This document shows positions 29,354 to 38,399 of a DNA stretch of 64,000 bases, in pieces. The translations under genes and the position numbers were made by a program. A model generated the notes under the pieces. The model saw nothing but the letters and a program-made list of their open reading frames with translations. It was not told the origin of the DNA and made no database searches. Position 1 is the stretch's first letter; each line of letters begins with the position of its first letter. Source of the DNA: Streptomyces griseocarneus (GTDB taxonomy: Bacteria > Actinomycetota > Actinomycetes > Streptomycetales > Streptomycetaceae); contig NZ_BNBL01000003.1 of assembly GCF_014655595.1 (NCBI RefSeq), positions 379,877 through 443,876 on the forward strand, given 5' to 3'.

Positions 29354-32313
29354 GGCCGCATCCGCTGGCGTGCTGCCAGCGTGTGGGGGTGTTGGGCGCC
29401 CAGGGTGCGGGTGAGGCGTTGGAGGGCGCCCTCTTCGACCTTGCCGGCTTCTTCGTGTTCGCGGAGGCCGCGTAGGTCCATGGCGAGGGCGACCTCGCAG
29501 GAGAGGGTGAAGGGGTGGTCCTCGCCCAGGGCGTGGCGGGCGCGGCGGAGGGTGTCGCGGCTGAGGTCCTGGGCGCTGTCGAGGCGGCCGGTGAAGTTGC
29601 GGCCGGCGGCGGCGTTGAGGGCGCAGCCGAGGACCCAGGGGTGGTCGGGGCCGAGGGTGGCGGTGAGGCCGGCGAGGGCGGCCTCGAACATGGTGAGGGC
29701 CTCGGCGCGTTCGCCGGCGGCCTGCAGGACGAGGCCGGTGTTGGAGAGCATGCCGGTGCTGATGGGGTGGGCGGGGCCGAGGAGTTCGCGGAGGCCGTTC
29801 TCGCCCTCGGCGATGAGGGCGCGGGCCTGGCCTAGGTCGCCGTGTTCGCGGGCGTAGTTGCCGTAGTCGACGACGAGGCAGATGGTGGCGTAGTGGCGGC
29901 GGCCGTGGACCTGTTCGGTCTGTTCGAGGAGGCTGGCCATGACGCCGCCGACGTCCTGCAGGGCGCCGGCGCGGCGCTCGCACAGGACGAGGTTGTGCCG
30001 GGCGCGCAGGGTCTGGGGGTGCTGGGGGCCGAGGACCTGGACGTGGAGGCGCATGCCCAGCTCCTGGCGGGCCAGGGCGTCGCGGTAGCGGCCCATCAGG
30101 CGCAGGTCGCGGGCGCAGGCGATGCCCGAGACCAGGGTGGTGGCGTGGCGGGCGCGCAGCAGGGACTCGCGTTTGCGCAGGGTCTCCAGGTCGACCTCGT
30201 AGGCCTCGGCGTAGCGGCCCAGCAGGCGCAGGCCGGCGCCGAGGTTGTGCTGGGCTAGGAGGGTCAGGTAGTCGTCGGGGCCGAGGAGTTCGAGGGCGGT
30301 CTCCAGGACCTCGCGCTGGGCCTGGAGGGCCTCGGAGAACTGGCCGAGGTAGCGCTGGTCGGCCGCCAGGCAGCTGGTGGCGGTCATCAGGTGGGTGGGG
30401 TCGGTGGCGGGGGCGGCGCGCAGCCGGTCCAGGAGCTCGCGGTCGAGTTCGTAGGCGGCGCGGAAGCCTCCGTAGGCGCGCAGGATGTTGCCCTGCTGGG
30501 TGGTGAGCTCGACCATGCGCGGGTGCTCCGGGGGGAAGAGCTCCGACCAGTGCTCGCGCACCTGGTCGGCCAGCTCGACGCCGGTGCGGAACTCGCCGCT
30601 GCGGAAGCAGTAGCGCAGCAGGTTGAGGATGGTCTCCTGGACGCGGTCGTCGCGGCTGCCGAGCGCGCCCGAGGGCTCCAGGTGCGGCAGCAGCTCGGCG
30701 TAGCGGGGCCACAGGCGGGAGTCCTGGGGGTTGCCGGGGTCGGCGGCGACGAGCATGCGGCGGACGACCTCGCGGTGCCGCTTGCGGTCCTCGGGTGAGG
30801 TGAGGCGGCCGACGATGTCGTGGACGATCCGGTGCATGTGCACGGACTCCTGCTCGGGGCCCGGCTCCTCGCCCGCGAGGGCGCTGCGGGTGTCGCGGGT
30901 GAAGACCGAGTAGTTGACCAGGGTGTCCAGGGCCCGGGTCCAGCCGGCCAGGTCGGTGGCGAGCCAGCCGAGGCCCTCCGGCAGGTCGGCGGCCGCGAGG
31001 TGGCGGACCAGGCCGATGGGGATGCGGCCGGGGGCGAAGGAGGTGCACAGGGAGAGCAGCTCCACGGCGTGGGGCTGGGACTCGCGGAGCCGGTTGATCA
31101 GTATCGACCAGGAGGTGAGGGAGGAGCGGGGGACGCCGTCGAAGCCGCCCTGGTCGGCGAGTTCGGACAGCTCGCCGTCGCGCACCATGCGGAGGTAGTC
31201 GGCGACGTCCATGTCCGACTCGCCCAGCCAGGCGGCGGCCTGGACGAGGGCGAGGGGGATGTCGCCGAGCTCGGCGGCGACCTCGTCGGCCTGGTCGGCG
31301 GTGATGCGGGGCGCGCGGCGCATCAGGTAGCCGGTGCTCTCGTGGCGGTCGAAGCCGGGCACCTCCACCAGGGTGGTGCGGTTGTCGTTCCAGCTGCGGT
31401 TGCGGGAGGTGATCAGGACGTGGCCGGGGCCCTCGGGCAGCAGGTCGTCGGCGCCGTCGATGTCGTCCCAGCCGTCGAAGACGATCAGCCAGCGGCCGTA
31501 GGGGTCGCCGCGGCGCAGTGCCTCCCCCACGGCCCGGATGCGCTCGCCGGGTTCGGAGCCGCTGGCCAGGCCCAGCTCGGGGGCCAGCTCGCCGAGGCGT
31601 TCGCGCAGGGTGCCGCGGGTGTCGGAGTTGACCCACCAGACGACGTCGTAGTCGGAGCTGAAGCGGTGGGCGTACTCGGCGGCCATCTGGGTCTTGCCGA
31701 TGCCGGACATGCCCAGGAGCGTGACGACGGCGGTGCCCTGTTCGGCGTCCATCAGGTGCTGCTGGAGGCTGTTGAGGAGGTCGTCGCGGCCGGTGAAGCG
31801 GACGTTGCGGCGGGGGACTTCGCCCCAGACGGCCGGGGGGTCGTTGGGGAAGCGGGAGCCGGGCGCGGCGGGCAGGGCGCGGCGGCCGGAGGCCGGCGGC
31901 AGGCCGAGGCGGCTGAGCAGGCGGCGCTCGGCCTCCGCCGCGCCCACGCTCCACAGGTCCACGGGCTCCAGGACGGCGGTGGCGGGCAGCAGCGTGCGGT
32001 TGGTGAGGTTGACGGCGGCGAAGCGGTGGGCGTTGGCGGCGACGATGCCGCGCAGGGCCTCGCTCCACTCGCCCTCGCGGCGCGGCCCGAGCTGGAAGAA
32101 CCAGTCGCTGAGGACGAGCAGTATCCGCCCGGAGGCCAGCAGCAGGTCGCCGAGGGCGCTCTCCAGGGGGACCTCCCGCCTGGGGTCCCAGCGCTGCAGG
32201 GTGACCCGGTGGCCGTGGCTCTCCAGCCGGTGGCCGATCCAGGTGGCCCAGGGCCGGTGGTACCCGGCGAAGACGACGACGAAATGCTCGCTGCCCTGCC
32301 CTTGCGTGGCCAT
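29323..32313 (-). CDS. TIR-NB-ARC-TPR protein (FxSxx-COOH-system TPR type)
   Basis: 996 aa; ATG 32313 is preferred to an upstream in-frame ATG. Residues ~10-130 form a TIR-like domain (HFVVVFAGYHRPWATWIGH, later ILLVLSDWFFQLGPR). An NB-ARC ATPase follows, with Walker A GMSGIGKT (201-208), Walker B LIVFDGWDD (276-284) and VLITSRNRS. Residues ~450-990 are tetratricopeptide repeats (ELDRELLDRL, EVDLETLRKRE, ALARQELGMRL). This STAND-type layout is that of the TPR proteins annotated with FxSxx-COOH peptide systems, and resembles immune receptors in which TPRs sense and TIR executes. I cannot place the TIR catalytic glutamate with certainty. It is the last gene of the array, 61 nt after the HExxH gene. 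Confidence 0.88.
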   Translation of the reverse strand: MATQGQGSEHFVVVFAGYHRPWATWIGHRLESHGHRVTLQRWDPRREVPLESALGDLLLASGRILLVLSDWFFQLGPRREGEWSEALRGIVAANAHRFAAVNLTNRTLLPATAVLEPVDLWSVGAAEAERRLLSRLGLPPASGRRALPAAPGSRFPNDPPAVWGEVPRRNVRFTGRDDLLNSLQQHLMDAEQGTAVVTLLGMSGIGKTQMAAEYAHRFSSDYDVVWWVNSDTRGTLRERLGELAPELGLASGSEPGERIRAVGEALRRGDPYGRWLIVFDGWDDIDGADDLLPEGPGHVLITSRNRSWNDNRTTLVEVPGFDRHESTGYLMRRAPRITADQADEVAAELGDIPLALVQAAAWLGESDMDVADYLRMVRDGELSELADQGGFDGVPRSSLTSWSILINRLRESQPHAVELLSLCTSFAPGRIPIGLVRHLAAADLPEGLGWLATDLAGWTRALDTLVNYSVFTRDTRSALAGEEPGPEQESVHMHRIVHDIVGRLTSPEDRKRHREVVRRMLVAADPGNPQDSRLWPRYAELLPHLEPSGALGSRDDRVQETILNLLRYCFRSGEFRTGVELADQVREHWSELFPPEHPRMVELTTQQGNILRAYGGFRAAYELDRELLDRLRAAPATDPTHLMTATSCLAADQRYLGQFSEALQAQREVLETALELLGPDDYLTLLAQHNLGAGLRLLGRYAEAYEVDLETLRKRESLLRARHATTLVSGIACARDLRLMGRYRDALARQELGMRLHVQVLGPQHPQTLRARHNLVLCERRAGALQDVGGVMASLLEQTEQVHGRRHYATICLVVDYGNYAREHGDLGQARALIAEGENGLRELLGPAHPISTGMLSNTGLVLQAAGERAEALTMFEAALAGLTATLGPDHPWVLGCALNAAAGRNFTGRLDSAQDLSRDTLRRARHALGEDHPFTLSCEVALAMDLRGLREHEEAGKVEEGALQRLTRTLGAQHPHTLAARQRMRPYWDFEPYMG

Positions 32314-32374
32314 CCGCACGTCTCCCTCTGTTCCTTCGCCCTGCGTCGGCCGAGGGGCCGGCACGGACACGAGA

Positions 32375-33688
32375 TTACCGTACGTCACCAGACGGTGACG
32401 CGCTGCCCATCGCCGCGGACGGATCGCGGAACCGCTCCAGGTCCGCGAGGTGCCGCTCCATGCCTTCGGTGAACTCCCGGCCTGCAGACGTCAGTTCACC
32501 CGATTCAAGCAGGATGGGCAGGGCCTGCGCGACCTGCCGGAGGTAGGAATCGCGGCGCGCCCGGGCCTCGCGCCGGACGGCTTGTGTGCTGGTGCGACCG
32601 CCGGCCGCGCGGGCCCAGAAGTCGGCCAGGGCCAGGTGCGCGTACGTGCCCTGCAGCACCCCGGCGAAGGGCCGGGGGTCGGCGCGCCAGGCCACGCGGT
32701 GCACGGCGTGCGGCCCGGCCCGGTGCAGCGGTACGAGGTCGTGGAGCACCGAGAGCTTGCCGTGCTGCGTCTCGTGGACGAGGACCTCGGCCAGGTCCTC
32801 GGCGGTGTCCGGGGCGGAGGTGAGGACGGCGCCGGGTGCCACCCGGTAGGTGGCGCTCACGCGGGTGACGGCGCGTCCGTACGGGCCGGAGCGGGCGAGC
32901 GGCACCAGGCAGCGCAGCAGCGCCGTCACCTCCGCGGCGCGGGCCCCGTCGGTGGCGCGCAGCAGGTCCAGCGCCGCCCGCCAGTGCCGGGTCCAGGGCT
33001 CGCGGCCGGTCTCGGAGCGGGGGGCGGCGGGCAGGGCGGCGCGGCTGACGCCCTCGGGCGGGGCACGGTAGGGGTCGAGGTCGTCGACGAGGGCGTCGCT
33101 GCCGGGCAGGGTGCTCAGTCCGCGCCAGCCGGGGCCGAGGCCGCCGACGCGGCCGGGGACGCGCAGCAGCACGGGCCCGGCGCGGCGGCCGGCGGCGGTC
33201 AGGCGGGCGGTGCGGCCGTGGGCGGTCAGCCGGACGGCGTCGGTGCCGGTCTCGGCGAGGCCGGCGCCGGGGAGGACGAGGACGCCGCCGGGGGTGGGCG
33301 TCTCGAGGGTGAAGGAGCCGCCCGCGCGCAGGGCGGCGGCCGCGACGACGGCGCCGAAGTGGCCGAGGCCGGCCGCCAGGGCGTCGCCGTCGGGGGACGT
33401 CAGGGTGCGGGCCAGCCAGTGGCCGACGGAGGGGTAGTCCAGGGTGTCGCGCACCGAGCGCCGGTCGCGGGCCTCGGTGCGCTCGAGTAACCGCCAGTGC
33501 TCCTCGAAGCGTTCGCGGACGGGGCCGGGCACGGCGCCGGGGCGCCGTTCCAGCCGGGTCAGCAGGGACTTCAGGAGCACCAGCCGCAGGCTGTGCGCGC
33601 CGTCGCGCAGGGCGGCGTGGTCGCCGGGGGCGGACCGGGTCCGGGCCAGGCGGGCCAGGGCCCCGGGGGGCAGGCGTTCGACGGTCAT
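32375..33688 (-). CDS. HExxH-motif peptide-modification protein (alpha-KG HExxH hydroxylase type)
   Basis: 437 aa. ATG 33688 is chosen for its GAGGTGG site; a GTG 9 nt upstream has none. The motif HETQH is at residues 305-309, within VLVHETQHGKLSVLHDL. N-terminal helices (LRLVLLKSLLTRLERRP) and a central beta-rich part precede it. In this family HExxH binds iron for 2-oxoglutarate-dependent beta-hydroxylation of RiPP precursor side chains rather than for proteolysis. It lies 62 nt downstream of a 72-aa FxsA-like peptide gene, the probable substrate. No radical SAM gene accompanies it, unlike canonical FxSxx-COOH loci. Confidence 0.85.
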   Translation of the reverse strand: MTVERLPPGALARLARTRSAPGDHAALRDGAHSLRLVLLKSLLTRLERRPGAVPGPVRERFEEHWRLLERTEARDRRSVRDTLDYPSVGHWLARTLTSPDGDALAAGLGHFGAVVAAAALRAGGSFTLETPTPGGVLVLPGAGLAETGTDAVRLTAHGRTARLTAAGRRAGPVLLRVPGRVGGLGPGWRGLSTLPGSDALVDDLDPYRAPPEGVSRAALPAAPRSETGREPWTRHWRAALDLLRATDGARAAEVTALLRCLVPLARSGPYGRAVTRVSATYRVAPGAVLTSAPDTAEDLAEVLVHETQHGKLSVLHDLVPLHRAGPHAVHRVAWRADPRPFAGVLQGTYAHLALADFWARAAGGRTSTQAVRREARARRDSYLRQVAQALPILLESGELTSAGREFTEGMERHLADLERFRDPSAAMGSASPSGDVR

Positions 33689-33750
33689 GCGGGCCACCTC
33701 ATTCCGCCGCCCCGGCGCTTGTTGTCCGGAACCGGCATGTCGCGGCGGGG

Positions 33751-33969
33751 TCAGCGCGCGGCGCCCGTCGCGCCCGCCTCGCTGCCGCCGGAGTACCAGG
33801 TCTCGGCCAGCTCCGCCGGGCGGGAGAGCGCGCGCTCCACGGCGGCCGCGAGAGCGCGGTCCCCCGCCTCGCGCAAGGCCCGCAGGCCGAGACCGGTGAG
33901 GTCGGGCAGCGGCGGCACCCGCGGGACGTCGTCCCGCGCGACCGTAGCGGCGTTCTCGTGCTCAGGCAC
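33751..33969 (-). CDS. FxsA-like RiPP precursor candidate
   Basis: 72 aa, GTG at 33969 behind GGGAGGAG with a 6-nt spacer. The sequence aligns by eye with FxsA-type precursors: PDLTGLGLRALREAGDRAL (22-40) matches the conserved D-L-T-G...L..LR...D..L leader, and the helix AAAVERALSRPAELAE follows. The terminal FxSxx motif of the family is replaced by WYSGG (58-62), and a 10-residue tail follows. The Trp, Tyr and Ser of WYSGG would be candidate modification sites for the adjacent HExxH enzyme. The assignment rests on alignment from memory and on gene context. Confidence 0.7.
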   Translation of the reverse strand: MPEHENAATVARDDVPRVPPLPDLTGLGLRALREAGDRALAAAVERALSRPAELAETWYSGGSEAGATGAAR

Positions 33970-33975
33970 CTTCTT

Positions 33976-33983
33976 CTCCTCCC
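33976..33983 (-). promoter_or_regulatory. Ribosome site deciding the GTG start of the FxsA-like gene
   Basis: GGGAGGAG, 6 nt before GTG 33969. It shortens the open frame from 89 to 72 residues and places the leader motif where the family has it. Confidence 0.7.
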
Positions 33984-34069
33984 TGCCGCCCTCCGCCGGG
34001 AGCGGCCCCCGCGGCTGCACGGTTCTTCCCAGGGCCCATGGCGCAGAAACACGCCCGGACCACCTCCGG

Positions 34070-37000
34070 TCATCCGTCGCTGAGGCGTGCCACGCTCTCC
34101 CGGGTCGCCCGGACCTCGTCCCAGGGCACCTCGGCCAGCCGGCCGGTGAGGTGCTGCCATTCGCGCCGCGCCTCGCGGTAGGCGTCCAGCGCCGCCCGCG
34201 GCATGCCCATGCGCTCGAGGGCCAGGCCGCGGCGGTGCAGGGCGCGCGCGGCGGTCACCGAGCCCGGCTCGCCGTCGGCGGTCAGCCGCCGGGCCTCCTT
34301 GGCGGCGGTGTCGAAGGCGGCGGCCGCGTCGTCCACGGGCAGGCCGGCGGAGTGGTGGCTCAGCGTCAGCCGGGCGGTGCCCAGCGCCAGCCAGGCCTCG
34401 GCGCGGGTGTGGCCGTCGGGGGCCTGGCGGGCCGCCTGTTCCAGCAGGTGGCAGCTCTCGTAGAGGTCGGGCAGGAAGCCCTGCCGGCCGAAGCGCAGCA
34501 CCAGGGCGCGGCCCAGCATCAGCTGGGTCCGCGCGCGCAGGGGCGAGCGGCCGGGGCTGACCGCGAAGGCCTCGCGCAGCACCGCCTCGGCCCGGCCGAC
34601 GACCTCCACGGGGCCGTCCTCGCCGGCCGCCTCGGCCCGGTCCAGCAGCGACGCGCCCCACTCGGCGAGCAGGTCGCAGCGCCGGGTGCTGTGCCGGCCG
34701 GTGAGGGCGACGGCGGCGGCGTAGGCGTCGTCGGCCTCGGGCCAGGACCGGGCGTCCGCGTGGGCGCGGGCCTGTTCGGTGCGGCAGCTCAGCCGCTGGA
34801 GGTCGTCGACGGCGCGTGCGGCGGCGCGTTCGAGGACGGCGAGCGTGCCGGCGGCGGGCGCGCCGGACAGCCGCAGGGCCCGGGCGAGGTCCAGCAGGGC
34901 GGCGCAGCGCCGGATGTCCGGGGCGTCGGCGGCCTCGAGCAGGGCGTGGCCCTCGCGGAGTTCGGCGGCCGCCTCGGCGGCGCGCCCGGCCGTGTCGTGA
35001 GCGGACGGGTCGTGGCCGGACGGGTCGTGTACGGACGTGTCGTGTACGGACAGGCCGCGGCCGGTCGGCTCGTGGCCGGCCCGGGCGAGGTCCAGCAGCA
35101 CCCGCCCCAGGCGCAGGTGGCGTTCGGGTGTGCCGCCGGGCAGGGCGCGCAGGGTCCGTTCGGCGGCGAGCAGCCGCTCGCGGTCGCCGTCGGCCAGCCA
35201 GGCGGTGTGCTGGGTGGCGGCGAGCTCCAGGGCGGCCTCGGTGTGCCGCTCGCTCGCCGGGTCGGTGTGGTCGTGGGCCTCGGTGAGCAGGGCGACGGCC
35301 TCCGTCAGCATCGTGTGCCGCTGGGTGGGGTCATGGCGTACGGACTCGGTGCCGGCCAGGGCGCGCAGGACCCGGCCGAGGACGAGCCGGGCCCGTATCC
35401 CCTCGGCGGAACCCGGGCCTTCGGCGGGAGGGGCCGTCGCGGCGGGTGCGGCGCGTTCGCGGGCCTCGTGGAGCAGGGTGGGGTCGGCCTGGACGTCCCA
35501 CAGGCGCAGCAGGCGTTCCGCCTCGGCCACGGGCCCGCTGCCCACGGCGGACGGCTGGTACCAGCGCACCACGCGGGCGGGGACCTCGGCGAAGAGCTCC
35601 GGCTCGGCCGGGGCGTCCGGGCGCGGGGGGCCGGCGAGGTGGGCGTCGTCGTGGAGGGGGCGGCCGGAGAGCTGGGCGGCGGCGAGGGCGGAGAAGTTGC
35701 GGGCGCCCTTGCCGAAGTGGCGCTCGACGTAGTCGGAGCAGTGCTTGAGGACGAGGGCGGCGGCGCTGCGGTCGAGGGACTGCAGCAGCATCTCCCGCAC
35801 CCCGTCGGCGAATTCGTAGCGGTGCCCGGCGCCGGGGTCCGGGCCGGGGCCGGGCAGCCGCCACAGCAGCCCGCTGAGCAGCACCTCGGCCAGCTCCATG
35901 GGTCCGGTGTCGGGCAGCATCGCGCGCTGGACGACCTGCATGACCGGCAGCGTCAGCGGCACGGCCGCCAGGTGCACGGCCAGGCGCAGGGCGCCCGGGG
36001 AGGCGCCGGCGCGGAAGGCGCGCAGCAGTTCGCCGGCGTCGTGCGCCGCGCGCTCGCCGGGTCCGGGCACCGGCACCTCGCGGGGCGGGTGGTCCGGCAG
36101 CAGCCAGGCGGCGGCGCCGCGCACGGCCGGCCGGCCGGGGCCGGACAGCAGCCGGGCCCAGGTGCCCAGCGCGTCGCGGGTGGGCGGCAGGACGGGTACG
36201 GGCAGCGCGGCGGCGGGGGGCGGCGGGCCGTAGCCGTCGGGCTCGAAGTGCGGCCTGCCGCCCGTGGCGGGGTCGCGGGTGAGCGTTCCGGGCTCGGCGG
36301 GCAGGGCGGTGCGCGGCCACAGGCGGGGCGGCAGGGGCTGGACGACGGCCAGCGGGGCGGTGCGGGCCCAGTCGTGCAGCAGGCGCTGGGCGCGGCCCTC
36401 CTGCCACAGCCGGCCCACGCAGTCGCTGACGACCAGGGTGAGGCTGCGTCCGGTGGGGTCGCGGAACTGCTGGGCGGCGCGCGGGTGGGGGCGGCCGGCG
36501 GCGCCGGGCTGGGCGGTGGTGCCGATCAGGGGGTCGCCGTCGGCCCCCCGGTGCAGATAGCGCACCTGGACGTCCCGGAAGACCCCGAGCTGGGCGCAGG
36601 TCTGGCGCAGTTCCTCCAGCATGCGTTCCCAGACGGCCATCGAGGCGGAGGCGTCCATGAGCAGCTGCATGGTGGCCGCCCGCCGCTCCCCCGGGCGGTA
36701 GACGGGCTCCAGTACGCCGGAGGAGGCGCCGGCCTCGGCGGTGGCGTCCTCGTCGAGCGGGCCGCGGGGGCGGGCGCCGGGGACGCGGTAGCCGCGCAGG
36801 GGCCGCAGGGCGCGCTGGAGGCCGAGCAGGCCGGGCAGGGACGCGGCCATCGGTATGCGGATCGGGAAGGTCTCGCCCCGGCCCTCGGCGGGGTCCGTCT
36901 CCGGGCCGCCGTGGGCGTAGAGGGACACCGGACCGGACCGCTCCGCGCGGCCGGGGCCCGTGTGGTCCGCCCGTCCGCCGGGCCCGGTCCGGCCGGGCCC

Positions 37001-37231
37001 GTGCCGGGCGTCCGGCGGGGCGGTGCGGCCCTCCCCGGCGGGGCGGGCGGCCGAGGCGGGTGCCTCACCCGCCGGGCGCTCCCCGTCCGCCGCCGGCCCG
37101 GGCCGGGTGTCCGGGGTGACCCACTGGGCCAGCCACACGGCGTCCGCGAGCTCCCGCGCGGTGAGGTCCCAGTGCGCGGACCGCAGCCGGGCGACCAACT
37201 GCCCCAGCCGATGGTCGGGGGGCGCCGTCAT
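34070..37231 (-). CDS. vWA protein with SAV_2336-type N-domain and TPR region
   Basis: 1053 aa. Residues 1-45 (LGQLVARLRSAHWDLTAREL) form the SAV_2336-type helical N-domain, followed by a Pro/Gly/Ala linker. A von Willebrand A fold follows, with a MIDAS motif DASAS (193-197) and LTLVVSDC (264-271). Residues ~590-1053 are helical repeats of TPR type. In MoxR-vWA-VMAP ternary systems this protein is the metal-dependent adhesion partner of the AAA ATPase. The MoxR gene ends 6 nt upstream, so the two are co-transcribed and probably interact. A 15-bp tandem repeat encodes a His-Asp-rich insert near residue 735. Confidence 0.87.
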   Translation of the reverse strand: MTAPPDHRLGQLVARLRSAHWDLTARELADAVWLAQWVTPDTRPGPAADGERPAGEAPASAARPAGEGRTAPPDARHGPGRTGPGGRADHTGPGRAERSGPVSLYAHGGPETDPAEGRGETFPIRIPMAASLPGLLGLQRALRPLRGYRVPGARPRGPLDEDATAEAGASSGVLEPVYRPGERRAATMQLLMDASASMAVWERMLEELRQTCAQLGVFRDVQVRYLHRGADGDPLIGTTAQPGAAGRPHPRAAQQFRDPTGRSLTLVVSDCVGRLWQEGRAQRLLHDWARTAPLAVVQPLPPRLWPRTALPAEPGTLTRDPATGGRPHFEPDGYGPPPPAAALPVPVLPPTRDALGTWARLLSGPGRPAVRGAAAWLLPDHPPREVPVPGPGERAAHDAGELLRAFRAGASPGALRLAVHLAAVPLTLPVMQVVQRAMLPDTGPMELAEVLLSGLLWRLPGPGPDPGAGHRYEFADGVREMLLQSLDRSAAALVLKHCSDYVERHFGKGARNFSALAAAQLSGRPLHDDAHLAGPPRPDAPAEPELFAEVPARVVRWYQPSAVGSGPVAEAERLLRLWDVQADPTLLHEARERAAPAATAPPAEGPGSAEGIRARLVLGRVLRALAGTESVRHDPTQRHTMLTEAVALLTEAHDHTDPASERHTEAALELAATQHTAWLADGDRERLLAAERTLRALPGGTPERHLRLGRVLLDLARAGHEPTGRGLSVHDTSVHDPSGHDPSAHDTAGRAAEAAAELREGHALLEAADAPDIRRCAALLDLARALRLSGAPAAGTLAVLERAAARAVDDLQRLSCRTEQARAHADARSWPEADDAYAAAVALTGRHSTRRCDLLAEWGASLLDRAEAAGEDGPVEVVGRAEAVLREAFAVSPGRSPLRARTQLMLGRALVLRFGRQGFLPDLYESCHLLEQAARQAPDGHTRAEAWLALGTARLTLSHHSAGLPVDDAAAAFDTAAKEARRLTADGEPGSVTAARALHRRGLALERMGMPRAALDAYREARREWQHLTGRLAEVPWDEVRATRESVARLSDG
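34994..35053 (-). repeat. 15-bp tandem repeat inside the vWA-TPR gene
   Basis: Four in-frame copies of a GTCGTG..CGGACGG-type unit. They encode a four-fold V/G/A-H-D-x-S pentapeptide repeat between helical repeats. Confidence 0.85.
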
Positions 37232-37237
37232 CTCTCA

Positions 37238-38242
37238 TCACCTCGGACGGTCCAGTGGCTGCATGAGCATGTTCGCGAGCCGCTCGCGCGTGACGCGTTC
37301 GGTGCGGGGCGCGTGCTGGGTGAGGAAGAGGGCGTTGAGCAGCTGGTCGGCGGCGATCACCTCGCCGGGCTCCCGTTCGAGGAAGCGCTGGATGAGGGCG
37401 TCGCCCTCGGCCACCGCGTCGTCGCCCAGGTGGGCCCTGATCATGGCCGTGACCTGATCCTCGCGCGGTGGCTCGAGGTCGAGCTGGATGCAGCGGCGCA
37501 GCAGCGCGGCGGGGAAGTCGCGCTCGCCGTTGGAGGTGAGGACGATCAGCGGGAACGTGGTGCAGCGCACCCGGCCGCCGTGGATGACGGCCCGCTCGCT
37601 GTCGTCGGTGAGGACCTCGACCTCGGGTTCGCGGTCGGCGATCCGCTCCAGCTCCGGAAGGCGGAACTCCCCTTCCTCCAGGGCGTTGAGGAGGTCGTTG
37701 GGCAGGTCGAGGTCGCCCTTGTCCAGCTCGTCGATCAGCAGCACCCTCGGCCGCGACACGGGCAGCAGGGCCGTGCCGAGCGGGCCGAGCCGGACGTACG
37801 AGCCGATGGAGCGCCGTCCGTCGCCGTCGCCGCCCGCGCGCTCGAGCTGGACGTCCTGCAGGCGGGCTATGGCGTCGTAGTGGTAGAGGCCGTCGCGCAG
37901 GGTGCTGCGGCTGACGATGGGCCAGCGCAGCACGCGCCCCAGGCGCAATTCGTGGGCGACGGCGTGGGCCAGAGTGGACTTACCCGTTCCGGGGGTGCCC
38001 GTCACCAGGAGCGGACGGCGCAGGTAGAGCGCGGCGTTGACGGCCTCCACCTCTTCGGGGCGCGGGTGGTGGTTCTCCACCAGGCGGCGCAGCACGCCGA
38101 GCCGGCGGGCGGCGCTGGGGTCGCTGCCGGCGCCGGTGTCGGGCCCGGCGGAGGCGAAGTCGCGCCAGGGCGGGGGCGGCGGCAGCCGCCGGATCTCGTC
38201 GTGCGGCAGGCCGGCTCCCCGATAGATGCGCCAATCGTTCAC
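37238..38242 (-). CDS. MoxR-type AAA+ ATPase
   Basis: 334 aa, GTG start with GAGGAG 6 nt upstream. Walker A GTPGTGKST (82-90), Walker B VLLIDELDKGD (167-177), sensor 1 TSN (in FPLIVLTSNGERDFP) and an arginine pair in LLRRC mark the MoxR/AAA_5 group, which acts as a chaperone with vWA proteins. About 40 Pro-rich residues precede the core. It is the ATPase of the ternary set with the vWA gene (6 nt downstream) and the trypsin-VMAP gene (157 nt upstream). The wider gap to the VMAP gene could hold a second promoter. Confidence 0.92.
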   Translation of the reverse strand: MNDWRIYRGAGLPHDEIRRLPPPPPWRDFASAGPDTGAGSDPSAARRLGVLRRLVENHHPRPEEVEAVNAALYLRRPLLVTGTPGTGKSTLAHAVAHELRLGRVLRWPIVSRSTLRDGLYHYDAIARLQDVQLERAGGDGDGRRSIGSYVRLGPLGTALLPVSRPRVLLIDELDKGDLDLPNDLLNALEEGEFRLPELERIADREPEVEVLTDDSERAVIHGGRVRCTTFPLIVLTSNGERDFPAALLRRCIQLDLEPPREDQVTAMIRAHLGDDAVAEGDALIQRFLEREPGEVIAADQLLNALFLTQHAPRTERVTRERLANMLMQPLDRPR

Positions 38243-38399
38243 ACTGGGCTCCTCGTAGCTGGTGATGACCTTGAGGCCTGCCGTGCCCGGGGCCCCGCGT
38301 CCCTGCCGCGACCCGCTGCCGTCCCCCGCTCGACGGTACCGTCAGGACACTGCCCTGCCGAGTCCTCCGGGACTCTCCTGGCACGTACTTGACGTGGCG

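Noticed and set aside
33497..38392. A 1631-codon open frame on the plus strand
   Set aside because: It is antisense to the HExxH, peptide, vWA and MoxR genes, all of which have motifs and ribosome sites. Long antisense frames are common at this GC content, and its composition is Gly/Gln/Ala-rich without domains.
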